Part shown: positions 57,622 to 64,000 of the stretch, piece by piece
Layout: each line of letters opens with the position of its first letter
How positions within the stretch are numbered: the stretch's first letter is position 1
DNA from: Desulfobacillus sp041396245
Lineage (GTDB): Bacteria; Pseudomonadota; Gammaproteobacteria; Burkholderiales; Rhodocyclaceae
Reading direction: 5' to 3'
Assembly (NCBI GenBank): GCA_041396245.1
Contig: JAWKYW010000010.1
Coordinates: forward strand, 1-64,000
Length of the DNA: 64,000 nucleotides
Notes under the pieces: generated by a model
Told to the model about the DNA's origin: nothing
What the model saw: the letters and a program-made list of their open reading frames with translations, nothing else
Databases searched by the model: none
Translations under genes and position numbers: made by a program

Positions 57622-58956
57622 ATGTCTGCCATGACCCCCCAGGAAATCGTCCACGAGCTGGACAAGAACATCGTCGGCCAGGGGCGCGCCAAGCGCGCCG
57701 TCGCCATCGCCCTGCGCAACCGCTGGCGCCGCGCCCAGGTGGCCGAGCCGCTGCGTTCCGAGATCACGCCGAAGAACATCCTCATGATCGGCCCGACCGG
57801 GGTCGGCAAGACCGAGATCGCGCGGCGCCTGGCGCGGCTGGCCAATGCGCCCTTCATCAAGATCGAGGCGACGAAATTCACCGAGGTCGGCTATGTCGGC
57901 CGCGACGTCGACACCATCGTCCGCGACCTGGTCGAGATCGCCATCAAGGACGGCCGCGAGGCGGCCATGCGCGCCGTGCGCGACCGCGCCATGGATGCCG
58001 CCGAGGACCGCGTGCTCGACGTGCTGCTGCCGCCGGCGCGCGGCAGCAGCGCCCACGACGACGCGGCAACGGCCGAGGAGTCCGCCACCCGGCAGAAATT
58101 CCGCAAGAAGCTGCGCGAAGGGGAGCTCGATGCGCGCGAGATCGAGATCGAGGTGGCGGCTCCGTCGGCGCAGATGGAAATCCTCGCCCCGCCCGGCATG
58201 GAGGAACTGACTTCGCAGATCCAGGGCATGTTCCAGAATCTTGGCGGCGGCAAGCGAAAGACGCGGCGCATGGCCATCAGGGAGGCGATCAAGATCCTCG
58301 CCGACGAGGAGGCCGCCCGGCTGGTGAACGACGACGAGATCAAGCTCGCCGCCCTGCGCGCGGTGGAGCAGAACGGCATCGTCTTCCTCGACGAGATCGA
58401 CAAGATTGCGGCGAGATCGGAGATGCACGGCGCCGACGTCTCCCGCCAGGGCGTGCAGCGCGACCTGCTGCCGCTGGTCGAGGGCACCACCATCACGACC
58501 AAGTACGGCATGGTGAAGACCGACCACATCCTTTTCATCGGCAGCGGCGCCTTCCATTTCTCCAAGCCTTCCGACCTGATCCCGGAACTGCAGGGGCGCT
58601 TTCCCATCCGCGTCGAGCTGGACTCGCTCTCCGTCGAGGATTTCGAGCAGATTCTGGTCAGCACGGATGCCTGCCTGACGCGGCAGTACGAGGCGCTGCT
58701 GGCCACCGAGGGCGTCGCGCTTGATTTCAAGTCGGACGGCATCCGCCGCCTCGCCGAGATCGCCTTCGCCGTCAACGAAAAGACCGAGAACATCGGCGCG
58801 CGCCGCCTGTACACGGTCATGGAGAAGCTGCTCGAGGAAGTCGCCTTCGACGCCGGCGGCCACGGCAGCGCCGCGCTGGTCATCGATGCCGACTACGTCG
58901 ATGCGCGCCTGAAGGACCTGGCCCAGAGCGAGGACCTCGCCCGCTACGTGTTGTAA
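57622..58956 (+). CDS. hslU: HslU, unfoldase subunit of HslVU
   Basis: This AAA+ protein of 444 residues has Walker A GPTGVGKT, Walker B IVFLDEIDKI, an intermediate I domain and the C-terminal EDLARYVL tail that docks into HslV. It unfolds substrates for HslV. Confidence 0.96.
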   Translation: MSAMTPQEIVHELDKNIVGQGRAKRAVAIALRNRWRRAQVAEPLRSEITPKNILMIGPTGVGKTEIARRLARLANAPFIKIEATKFTEVGYVGRDVDTIVRDLVEIAIKDGREAAMRAVRDRAMDAAEDRVLDVLLPPARGSSAHDDAATAEESATRQKFRKKLREGELDAREIEIEVAAPSAQMEILAPPGMEELTSQIQGMFQNLGGGKRKTRRMAIREAIKILADEEAARLVNDDEIKLAALRAVEQNGIVFLDEIDKIAARSEMHGADVSRQGVQRDLLPLVEGTTITTKYGMVKTDHILFIGSGAFHFSKPSDLIPELQGRFPIRVELDSLSVEDFEQILVSTDACLTRQYEALLATEGVALDFKSDGIRRLAEIAFAVNEKTENIGARRLYTVMEKLLEEVAFDAGGHGSAALVIDADYVDARLKDLAQSEDLARYVL

Positions 58957-58959
58957 AAC

Positions 58960-59074
58960 GAAACCGCTTTCAACGCCAAGATCGCAAAGACGCAAAGGCC
59001 GCAAAGAAAGCAATACATGGCTTTTCACTTTGCGGCCTTTGCGTCTCTGCGATCTTGGCGTCAGAAGAGGTTTC
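58960..59074. repeat. hairpin element with tandem-repeat arms, CGCAAAG type, copy 3
   Basis: Left GAAACCGCTTTCAACGCCAA then CGCAAAGACGCAAAGGC; right GCCTTTGCGTCTCTGCG ending in GAGGTTTC. The outer GAAACC/GGTTTC edges match copies at 5547 and 28795. Confidence 0.77.
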
Positions 59075-59087
59075 CTCTCGCTTGTTC

Positions 59088-59960
59088 ATGCTGATCCGCA
59101 TTGTCTCCATCATCTTCCCGCTGTTCGCCATCGTCCTGGCGGGCTGGTTCTACGGCCGTCGCCACAAGCCGGACATGGCGCTGGCCAACCAGCTCAACAT
59201 GGACGTCTTCGTGCCGGCGCTGGTGTTCGCCGCGCTCGCCGGCAAGTCCTTCGATCTGCTCAGCTACCAGGCGCTGGCCGTCGGCGGCATCGCCGTCGTG
59301 CTCGGCTCGGGCCTGCTGGCCTGGCCGCTGGCGCGGCTGCTGCAGGCGGACACGAAGACCTTTCTGCCGCCGATGATGTTCAACAATTCCGGCAACATGG
59401 GCCTGCCGCTGGCGGTGCTGGCCTTCGGCGAAGCGGCGCTGCCGGCGGCGGTGGTGCTGTTCCTGGTGGAGAATCTGCTGCATTTCTCGCTCGGCGTCTG
59501 GATGCTCGACCACCGTGCGCGCCTGGCCAAGCTTTGGCGCATGCCGATGATGCTGGCCGCGCTGGCCGGGCTGGCGGTCAGCCTGGCCGGCGTGGCGCTG
59601 TGGCCGCCGCTCCTCACCGCCATCCGCATGCTCGGCGACATCTCCATTCCGCTACTGTTGTTCACGCTCGGCGTGCGCCTTGCCGGCGCCTCCTTCCATG
59701 CCTGGGGAATCGGCCTGGCCGGCGCCGCGGCGCGTCCCGTGCTGGGCATGCTGATTGCCTGGGCCGCGGGCTGGGCGTTGGGCCTGTCGCCGCAGCACCA
59801 GGCCATGCTGCTGGTGTTCGGCGCGCTGCCGCCGGCGGTGCTCAACTACGTCTTCGCCGAGCGCTACGCCCAGGAGCCGGACAAGGTGGCATCGATCGTC
59901 ATGGTCGGCAACGTCGCCGCGCTGCTGTTCATCCCGGTCGCGCTGGCGCTCGCGCTCTAG
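59088..59960 (+). CDS. AEC-family (auxin efflux carrier-like) permease
   Basis: This 290-residue membrane protein has about ten helices, with NNSGNMGLPLAVLAFGEAAL in the first half and ALPPAVLNYVFAERY in the second. The family exports or imports organic acids; the substrate is unknown. Its start is 13 bp past a hairpin element. The gene is alone between hslU and regA. Confidence 0.85.
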   Translation: MLIRIVSIIFPLFAIVLAGWFYGRRHKPDMALANQLNMDVFVPALVFAALAGKSFDLLSYQALAVGGIAVVLGSGLLAWPLARLLQADTKTFLPPMMFNNSGNMGLPLAVLAFGEAALPAAVVLFLVENLLHFSLGVWMLDHRARLAKLWRMPMMLAALAGLAVSLAGVALWPPLLTAIRMLGDISIPLLLFTLGVRLAGASFHAWGIGLAGAAARPVLGMLIAWAAGWALGLSPQHQAMLLVFGALPPAVLNYVFAERYAQEPDKVASIVMVGNVAALLFIPVALALAL

Positions 59961-59991
59961 CTAGCGCAGCCGGCGCCGGGCCGCGCCCCGC

Positions 59992-60011
59992 AGGAAGTAC
60001 CCTTGGGGTGC
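59992..60011. repeat. AGGAAGTAC word, intergenic copy
   Basis: AGGAAGTACCCTTGGGGTGC, 20 bp, matching the in-frame insertion in the ZnuA-like gene (54716-54735) at 18 of 20 positions. Confidence 0.65.
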
Positions 60012-60045
60012 CCCAAGCCGGCTGCAACGTGTGACATGGAGCGAA

Positions 60046-60093
60046 GCGAACAACCGTCACCCCCTTCCGCTGGAAGGGGGCCGGGGGGGGGAA
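60046..60093. repeat. dispersed G/C-run palindrome, family C, copy 3
   Basis: GAACAACCGTCACCCC, then a CTTCC/GGAAG inverted core and a GGGGGGGG run. It lies between the convergent AEC and regA genes. Confidence 0.65.
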
Positions 60094-60095
60094 GG

Positions 60096-60632
60096 CTAAC
60101 TTCTCACCGGCCGCTTCATCAGCTTGCGTTGCAGGGTGCGGCGGTGCATCTTCAGCGCGCGCGCCGTCGACGAGATGTTGCCTTCGTGCTCCTTCAGCAC
60201 GCGCTGGATGTGTTCCCATTCGAGGCGGTCGACCGAGAGCGGCTGGCTCGGCGGGGCGAGGTCGGGTTGCGGCGGCGCCGCCTCGAAGGCGGCGAGGATG
60301 CTGTCCACGTCGGTCGGCTTGGCCAGATAGTGGGTGGCGCCGAGCTTGATTGCCTCGACGGCGGTGGCGATGCTGGCGTAGCCGGTCAGCACGACGATGC
60401 GGCAGTCCGGATTGGCGGCGAGCAGCGGCGCGACCAGCGTCAGCCCCGAGGTGCCGCCGATGTTCAGGTCCAGCACGGCGCGCGCCGCCCGCGTCGCCGG
60501 AATGAGGGGGGCGGCCTCTTCCGCGCTGAGGGCGGCTACGGCGGCGAAGCCGCGGTTTTTCAGCGCGCGGCAGAGCACGCGGTTGAAGGCCGGATCGTCG
60601 TCGATGACGAGTACGCTTTCTGCATTTTCCAT
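60096..60632 (-). CDS. RegA/PrrA-family redox response regulator
   Basis: This 178-residue protein has a receiver domain (VLVIDDDPAFNRVL, phospho-Asp in RAVLDLNIGG, Lys in YLAKPTD) and a Fis-type HTH (GNISSTARALKMHRRTLQRKL), as in RegA/PrrA/ActR. It controls respiration, nitrogen and photosynthesis genes in relatives. It follows regB with a TGATG overlap. Confidence 0.92.
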   Translation of the reverse strand: MENAESVLVIDDDPAFNRVLCRALKNRGFAAVAALSAEEAAPLIPATRAARAVLDLNIGGTSGLTLVAPLLAANPDCRIVVLTGYASIATAVEAIKLGATHYLAKPTDVDSILAAFEAAPPQPDLAPPSQPLSVDRLEWEHIQRVLKEHEGNISSTARALKMHRRTLQRKLMKRPVRS

Positions 60633-61894
60633 CAGTCGTCTGCCTTGAGTTTGTCCAGGGGGAGCTCGACGCGGGTGACGGCACCGCCGCCCTCGCGGTT
60701 GGCCAGCACGATGCGCCCGCCCAGCCGCTCCACCGCGGCGTGGGCGAGGAAGAGGCCGATGCCGGTGCCCTCGGCGCGCGTCGTGACGAAGGCGCGTCCG
60801 GCGGCGAGCAGGACGTTCTCGTCGAAGCCGGGGCCGCGGTCGCGCACTTCGAGGCGCAGGCGGTCGCTGTCCCACTCCGCCTCGATCTCGATGCGGCCGC
60901 CATCGGCGTCGGCGGCGTTGTTGAAGAGGTTCAGCACGGCCTGCTCGAGCGTGGCTTCGCCGACGATGCGCGGCGCCGCCGTGCCATGGAGGCTGACTTT
61001 CGCCTCGGCGTGCGGCCGCAGCCGGCGCCAGCGCGCGATGACCTGCTCCAGCCAGCCGTCGAGGGCGACCGCACCGCCGCCTTCGGCGCGGGCCTGTCCG
61101 GCGCGCGCCGCCAGCCCCGTGATGATGCCCTTGCAGTGCTCGATCTGGCTGCGCAGCAGGGCCAGGTCTTCCTGCGCGTCCGGGCGCAATGCCGACTCGC
61201 GCGACAGCTCGCCGGCGAGGATCGCCATGGTCGCCAGCGGCGTGCCCAGCTCGTGGGCGGCGCCGGCGGCCAGGCTGCCCAGCGCCACCACGCGCTCGTT
61301 GCGCAGGGCCTCCTCGCGCGCCGCGGCGAGTTCGAGGTCGCGGCTGCGGATGGCGGCCGCCATGCGCGCAACGAACCAGGAAATGAGCGCGGCCGAGGCG
61401 ACGAAGATCAGCCACATGCCGGCCAGGTGCAGGCGGGTGGCGCGCTCGGCGTCCGCCACCGGCAGCGGCACGTAGTAGAAGACCAGCAGCGAATAGGCCG
61501 CCACGCTGAGCGCGACCACGCTCCAGGCGAAGCGGCCGGGCAGCACCACCGCGGCGATGGCGATGCCCGGCAGGTAGAGCGAGACGAGCGGGTTTGCCGC
61601 GCCGCCGCTGAAGAACAGCAGCAGCGACAGTGCCGCGATGTCCACGCAGAGCTGGGCGAACAGCTCGCCGGCGCCGACGGCGCCGCCGCGCAGGATGCGC
61701 CGCCGGGTGAGGAGGTTGAAGCCGGCCAGGAGAAGCAGGATGCCCAGCATCGGCGCCAGCGGCAGCGCGATGTCGAGCAGCGGTCCCGCCGCGACGACGA
61801 GAACGAGCTCCCCCGCCAAGGCGAACCAGCGCATCAGGATCAGGCGCCGCAGGGGGTCGGTGCCCTTTTCGAGGCGTGCGGGGGAGGGATTCAT
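60632..61894 (-). CDS. RegB/PrrB-family redox sensor kinase
   Basis: This 420-residue kinase has six membrane helices with the quinone-box GGAANPL in its transmembrane part, an H-box AAHELGTPLATMAIL and N/G boxes (LNLFNNAADADGG, GTGIGLFLAH). A cysteine in IEHCKGIITGL fits the redox-active Cys of RegB. A 24-bp motif copy is inside. Confidence 0.92.
   Translation of the reverse strand: MNPSPARLEKGTDPLRRLILMRWFALAGELVLVVAAGPLLDIALPLAPMLGILLLLAGFNLLTRRRILRGGAVGAGELFAQLCVDIAALSLLLFFSGGAANPLVSLYLPGIAIAAVVLPGRFAWSVVALSVAAYSLLVFYYVPLPVADAERATRLHLAGMWLIFVASAALISWFVARMAAAIRSRDLELAAAREEALRNERVVALGSLAAGAAHELGTPLATMAILAGELSRESALRPDAQEDLALLRSQIEHCKGIITGLAARAGQARAEGGGAVALDGWLEQVIARWRRLRPHAEAKVSLHGTAAPRIVGEATLEQAVLNLFNNAADADGGRIEIEAEWDSDRLRLEVRDRGPGFDENVLLAAGRAFVTTRAEGTGIGLFLAHAAVERLGGRIVLANREGGGAVTRVELPLDKLKADD
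60977..61000 (-). repeat. 24-bp bipartite motif, copy 16
   Basis: Both halves exact on the minus strand, read as Lys-Val-Ser-Leu-His-Gly-Thr-Ala in the RegB kinase. Confidence 0.87.
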
Positions 61895-61941
61895 CGTTTC
61901 GGTCTTCCGCCGCGATTCTAGCCGATGGCGCTCGCGTGCCG

Positions 61942-61958
61942 TGCGGCAATTTGTCGCG
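61942..61958. promoter_or_regulatory. RegA-type box candidate between regB and the BNR gene
   Basis: TGCGGCAATTTGTCGCG is a near-palindrome (GCGGCAA-T-TTGTCGC) close to the RegA/PrrA consensus as I remember it, with one mismatch. It lies 48 bp from the regB start, an autoregulation position. Confidence 0.4.
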
Positions 61959-62090
61959 GCGGCACCCCGATTCAAGCATCGGCCAGCCGTCCTTCAGCGT
62001 CTTTCGTCTGCTTCCTGCGGCGATATGCCGCACTTCTCCTGGTTTGGTTTTCGTTACCCTTCCCGGTTTTCGCGGAGACAGACAGGCATC

Positions 62091-63377
62091 ATGCGACACG
62101 AAGGGAGCCGGTTCGCCGCGCTGATCGCTTTCCTCCTCCTGCCGCTGGTCGCGGCGGCGCAGCCGCACGCCGATCACGCCACGCAGAAGGATGACGCCCA
62201 GGCCCGCCGACAGCGCGCCTGGGACGCGCGCCTGGCGGTGGCCTCGCCGCTATCCGTGGGGGCGACGCTCGATGCGGAAGGCCGGCTTTGGCTGGCGCGG
62301 GTGGACGATCGGCGCCTGCGCGTGTCGCACTCGACCGACCGCGGACTGAGCTTTTCCTCCGCGGTGGCCGTCACGCCGCAATCCATGGCCGTCCTGGCGG
62401 ACGCCGAAAACCGGCCGAAGATCGCCGTCGGCGCCGACGGCATCATTCACGTCTCGTGGACGCAAGGCCTCGCCAAGCCGATGTCGGCTGATATCCGCTA
62501 CGCCCGCTCCATCGACGGCGGCAGAAGCTTCGCACCGCCGCTCATCCTCAACGACGACCGCCAGGTTGTCAGCCACCGCTTCGATGCGCTGGCCATCGAT
62601 GACCGAAGGAAATCCCTGCGGGACGGGCGCGGCCGTGTCGCCGTGGTCTGGCTCGACGCCCGCAGCCGCAACGAAAAGACGGTCGGCAAATCGCCGCAGA
62701 CCGATGTCGGCCTTTATGCCGCGCTGTCGGAGGACGGCGGCGCCACCTTCGGCCGCAACCGCAAGGTAGCCGATCACAGTTGCCAGTGCTGCCGCACCGC
62801 CCTGGCATGGACCCGCTCGGGTCCGGTCGCCTTCTGGCGCCATGTCTTCGGCCGCAACATCCGCGACTTCGCCATCGCCGCGCTCGACGACGGCCCGCTG
62901 CTGCGCGTCACCGACGACGAATGGGAGATCGACGGCTGTCCGCATCACGGCGGCGGCATTGCCGCCGACGGCCGCGGCAACCTGCACATTGCCTGGTTTA
63001 CCAACGGTGGGAAGCGCAAGGGCATCTTTTACCGCCGTATTGCGCAGGCTGACTTTTCGAAAGCGGCCGCCACCCTCGATATGAGCGAACCGCTGGCGCT
63101 GGGCGATCCCGCCCGCCAGGCCGGCCACCCTGCCGTGGCGGCGGACGGAGACCGTGTGCTGCTGACCTGGCGCGAGTTTGACGGCCAGCGCTTCTCGGCG
63201 TGGGCAATGTTTTCGCAGGATGCCGGACAGAGCTGGGGGGCGCCGCAAAAGCTGGCCGAGGCGGCGCAGCAAGCCGATTTCACGCTGCCGCTCCTCGACG
63301 CGCGCCAGGCGCTGGTGGTGTGGAATACGGCCGTCGAGGGGCTGCGCGTGCTGCCGGCGGCGGAGGGACGGCCGTGA
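62091..63377 (+). CDS. exported BNR-repeat (sialidase-like propeller) protein with CxCC and CPHHG motifs
   Basis: This 428-residue protein has a signal peptide (ALIAFLLLPLVAAA) and Asp-box-type repeats (SHSTDRGLSFSS, ARSIDGGRSFAP, ALSEDGGATFGR, FSQDAGQSWGAP). The unusual DHSCQCCRTALAW and GCPHHGGGIAADG could bind a metal or heme. The sialidase active site is not evident. It is coupled (GTGA) to a TlpA-like gene and followed by a TonB-dependent receptor, so a role in copper or other metal uptake is plausible. A REP fragment is in frame near 62597. Confidence 0.78.
   Translation: MRHEGSRFAALIAFLLLPLVAAAQPHADHATQKDDAQARRQRAWDARLAVASPLSVGATLDAEGRLWLARVDDRRLRVSHSTDRGLSFSSAVAVTPQSMAVLADAENRPKIAVGADGIIHVSWTQGLAKPMSADIRYARSIDGGRSFAPPLILNDDRQVVSHRFDALAIDDRRKSLRDGRGRVAVVWLDARSRNEKTVGKSPQTDVGLYAALSEDGGATFGRNRKVADHSCQCCRTALAWTRSGPVAFWRHVFGRNIRDFAIAALDDGPLLRVTDDEWEIDGCPHHGGGIAADGRGNLHIAWFTNGGKRKGIFYRRIAQADFSKAAATLDMSEPLALGDPARQAGHPAVAADGDRVLLTWREFDGQRFSAWAMFSQDAGQSWGAPQKLAEAAQQADFTLPLLDARQALVVWNTAVEGLRVLPAAEGRP
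62597..62620. repeat. fragment of the REP copy 1 centre, in frame in the BNR gene
   Basis: GATGACCGAAGGAAATCCC is shared with the centre of the element at 9998-10078. It encodes an extra DDRRKSLRDG stretch before the propeller strand RGRVAVVWLDAR. Confidence 0.6.
63033..63056 (-). repeat. 24-bp bipartite motif, copy 17
   Basis: Both halves exact on the minus strand; antisense in the BNR gene (codons Gln-Ala-Asp-Phe). Its spacer ends in GCAAT, like copy 13. Confidence 0.87.
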
Positions 63378-63853
63378 GGCGCGCCTGCCTCGCCGTGCTG
63401 TTCGCGCTGGCCGCAGCTGCCTCGTCCGCGGGCGAGCTGCGACCGTTCACCGCGGACAGCCTGGCGTCGATCCGGAAGCAGCACGCCGGCCGTCCCTTCA
63501 TCCTCACCCTCTGGTCGCTCACCTGCCACCACTGCGCGAAGGAGCTGCAGGCGCTCGGCAGGCTTGTTCGCGCCGAACCCGAGCTGCCGCTGGCGATCGT
63601 GTCCACCGACAGCCCGGTTGAGGCGCAAGCAATCAGGGCCGCGCTGCAGCGCTTCGGGCTGGCGCGCATCGACACCTGGGTCTTCGCCGATGCGGTGCCG
63701 GAGCGCCTGCGCTACGCCATCGACCCAACCTGGCGTGGCGAACTGCCGAGAACCTATCTGTTCGACGCCGCGCACCGACGCACGGCGCATTCCGGCCTGC
63801 TCGACGAATCGCGGCTGAAGGAATGGCTCGCGCGCCAGCGGGCGGGCGGCTGA
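63374..63853 (+). CDS. TlpA-like periplasmic thioredoxin-fold protein
   Basis: This 159-residue protein has a signal peptide (ACLAVLFALAAAASSAG) and a thioredoxin active site CHHC in LTLWSLTCHHCAKELQAL. It starts with GTG overlapping the BNR gene stop. It may keep cysteines of the neighbouring CxCC protein reduced. Confidence 0.85.
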   Translation: MRRACLAVLFALAAAASSAGELRPFTADSLASIRKQHAGRPFILTLWSLTCHHCAKELQALGRLVRAEPELPLAIVSTDSPVEAQAIRAALQRFGLARIDTWVFADAVPERLRYAIDPTWRGELPRTYLFDAAHRRTAHSGLLDESRLKEWLARQRAGG

Positions 63854-63876
63854 CCTTTTTTCTCAGGGGAGTGCAC

Positions 63877-64000
63877 ATGAAACAACAACCGATCGTCCTG
63901 GCGACGCTGCTCGCACTGGGCGCACCTGCCCTCGCAGCGGCCGACGGCGGCGAATCGGCGCTGCCGGAAATGACCGTGAGCGGATCGCGGCCGGCCTTCG
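63877..64000 (+). CDS. TonB-dependent receptor, N-terminal start (3' end outside window)
   Basis: Forty-one codons are visible: a signal peptide (MKQQPIVLATLLALGAPALA) and a TonB-box-like EMTVSGSR. AGGGGAG precedes the ATG. The cargo (copper or another metal is likely from the neighbours) cannot be told from this part. Confidence 0.75.
   Translation, partial: MKQQPIVLATLLALGAPALAAADGGESALPEMTVSGSRPAF

Noticed and set aside
62091..63377. True exo-alpha-sialidase
   Set aside because: Asp-box repeats are present, but the arginine triad and catalytic Tyr/Glu pattern are not evident; the CxCC and CPHHG motifs point elsewhere.

Overview
The window is about 64 kb of GC-rich chromosome from a Gram-negative bacterium, most like a denitrifying or facultatively anaerobic betaproteobacterium of the Rhodocyclales type. 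The evidence is a NapC/NapF pair, a complete System I cytochrome c maturation operon, oxygen-independent ubiquinone genes (ubiUVT), a RegBA redox two-component pair, propionyl-CoA synthetase, a 2-oxoacid:acceptor oxidoreductase, and housekeeping blocks (dapF-DUF484-xerC, tol-pal, ruv, hslVU). The genus cannot be fixed from the sequence. There is no rRNA, CRISPR array or intact transposase; one tRNA (Lys) is present.

Layout. 1-8.5 kb: end of a cytochrome c, napF, napC and ccmABCDEFGHI (minus strand). 8.5-11.2 kb: ubiUVT behind an FNR-type box. 11.3-19.3 kb: prpE, an HD-GYP protein and a four-gene 2-oxoacid oxidoreductase. 19.3-24.9 kb: an HPP-CBS membrane protein, a scar of an integrated element at tRNA-Lys carrying a TumE/TumA-like pair, a YeeE-type sulfur transporter, and queC/queE. 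25-34.3 kb: cpoB-pal-tolBARQ-ybgC, ruvB, an AI-2E family permease, ruvA, ruvC and yebC. 34.3-45 kb: a HerA-like ATPase, metF, a FitAB/VapBC-like pair, ahcY under an SAH riboswitch, an MmeI-like restriction-modification enzyme, two ParE/RelE-type pairs and small membrane proteins. 45-52 kb: metK, two lipid A acyltransferases, dapF, xerC and a DUF364 protein. 52-64 kb: a metal-uptake cluster (small exported protein, porin, ZnuA-like, ZnuB-like), a STAS protein, hslVU, an AEC permease, RegA/RegB, then a BNR-repeat protein, a TlpA-like protein and the start of a TonB-dependent receptor.

How the genes fit together: ccm makes the c-type hemoproteins used by NapC and the cytochromes. UbiUVT keeps quinone supply going without oxygen. 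RegBA and FNR-type sites would tie these to redox state. ahcY, metF and metK form the methyl cycle, with ahcY gated by S-adenosylhomocysteine.

The most striking signal is not a gene. A 24-bp bipartite motif, AAAGTCAG-N10-ACGGCG, occurs 17 times (15 with the exact octamer), on both strands, in at least five reading frames and in three intergenic gaps, always with a 10-bp spacer. It behaves like a selected DNA word, for example a DNA uptake sequence or a chromosome-organising site. The window is also rich in dispersed palindromic elements of several unrelated families. Some supply the stop codons of genes and some are inserted in frame inside genes.
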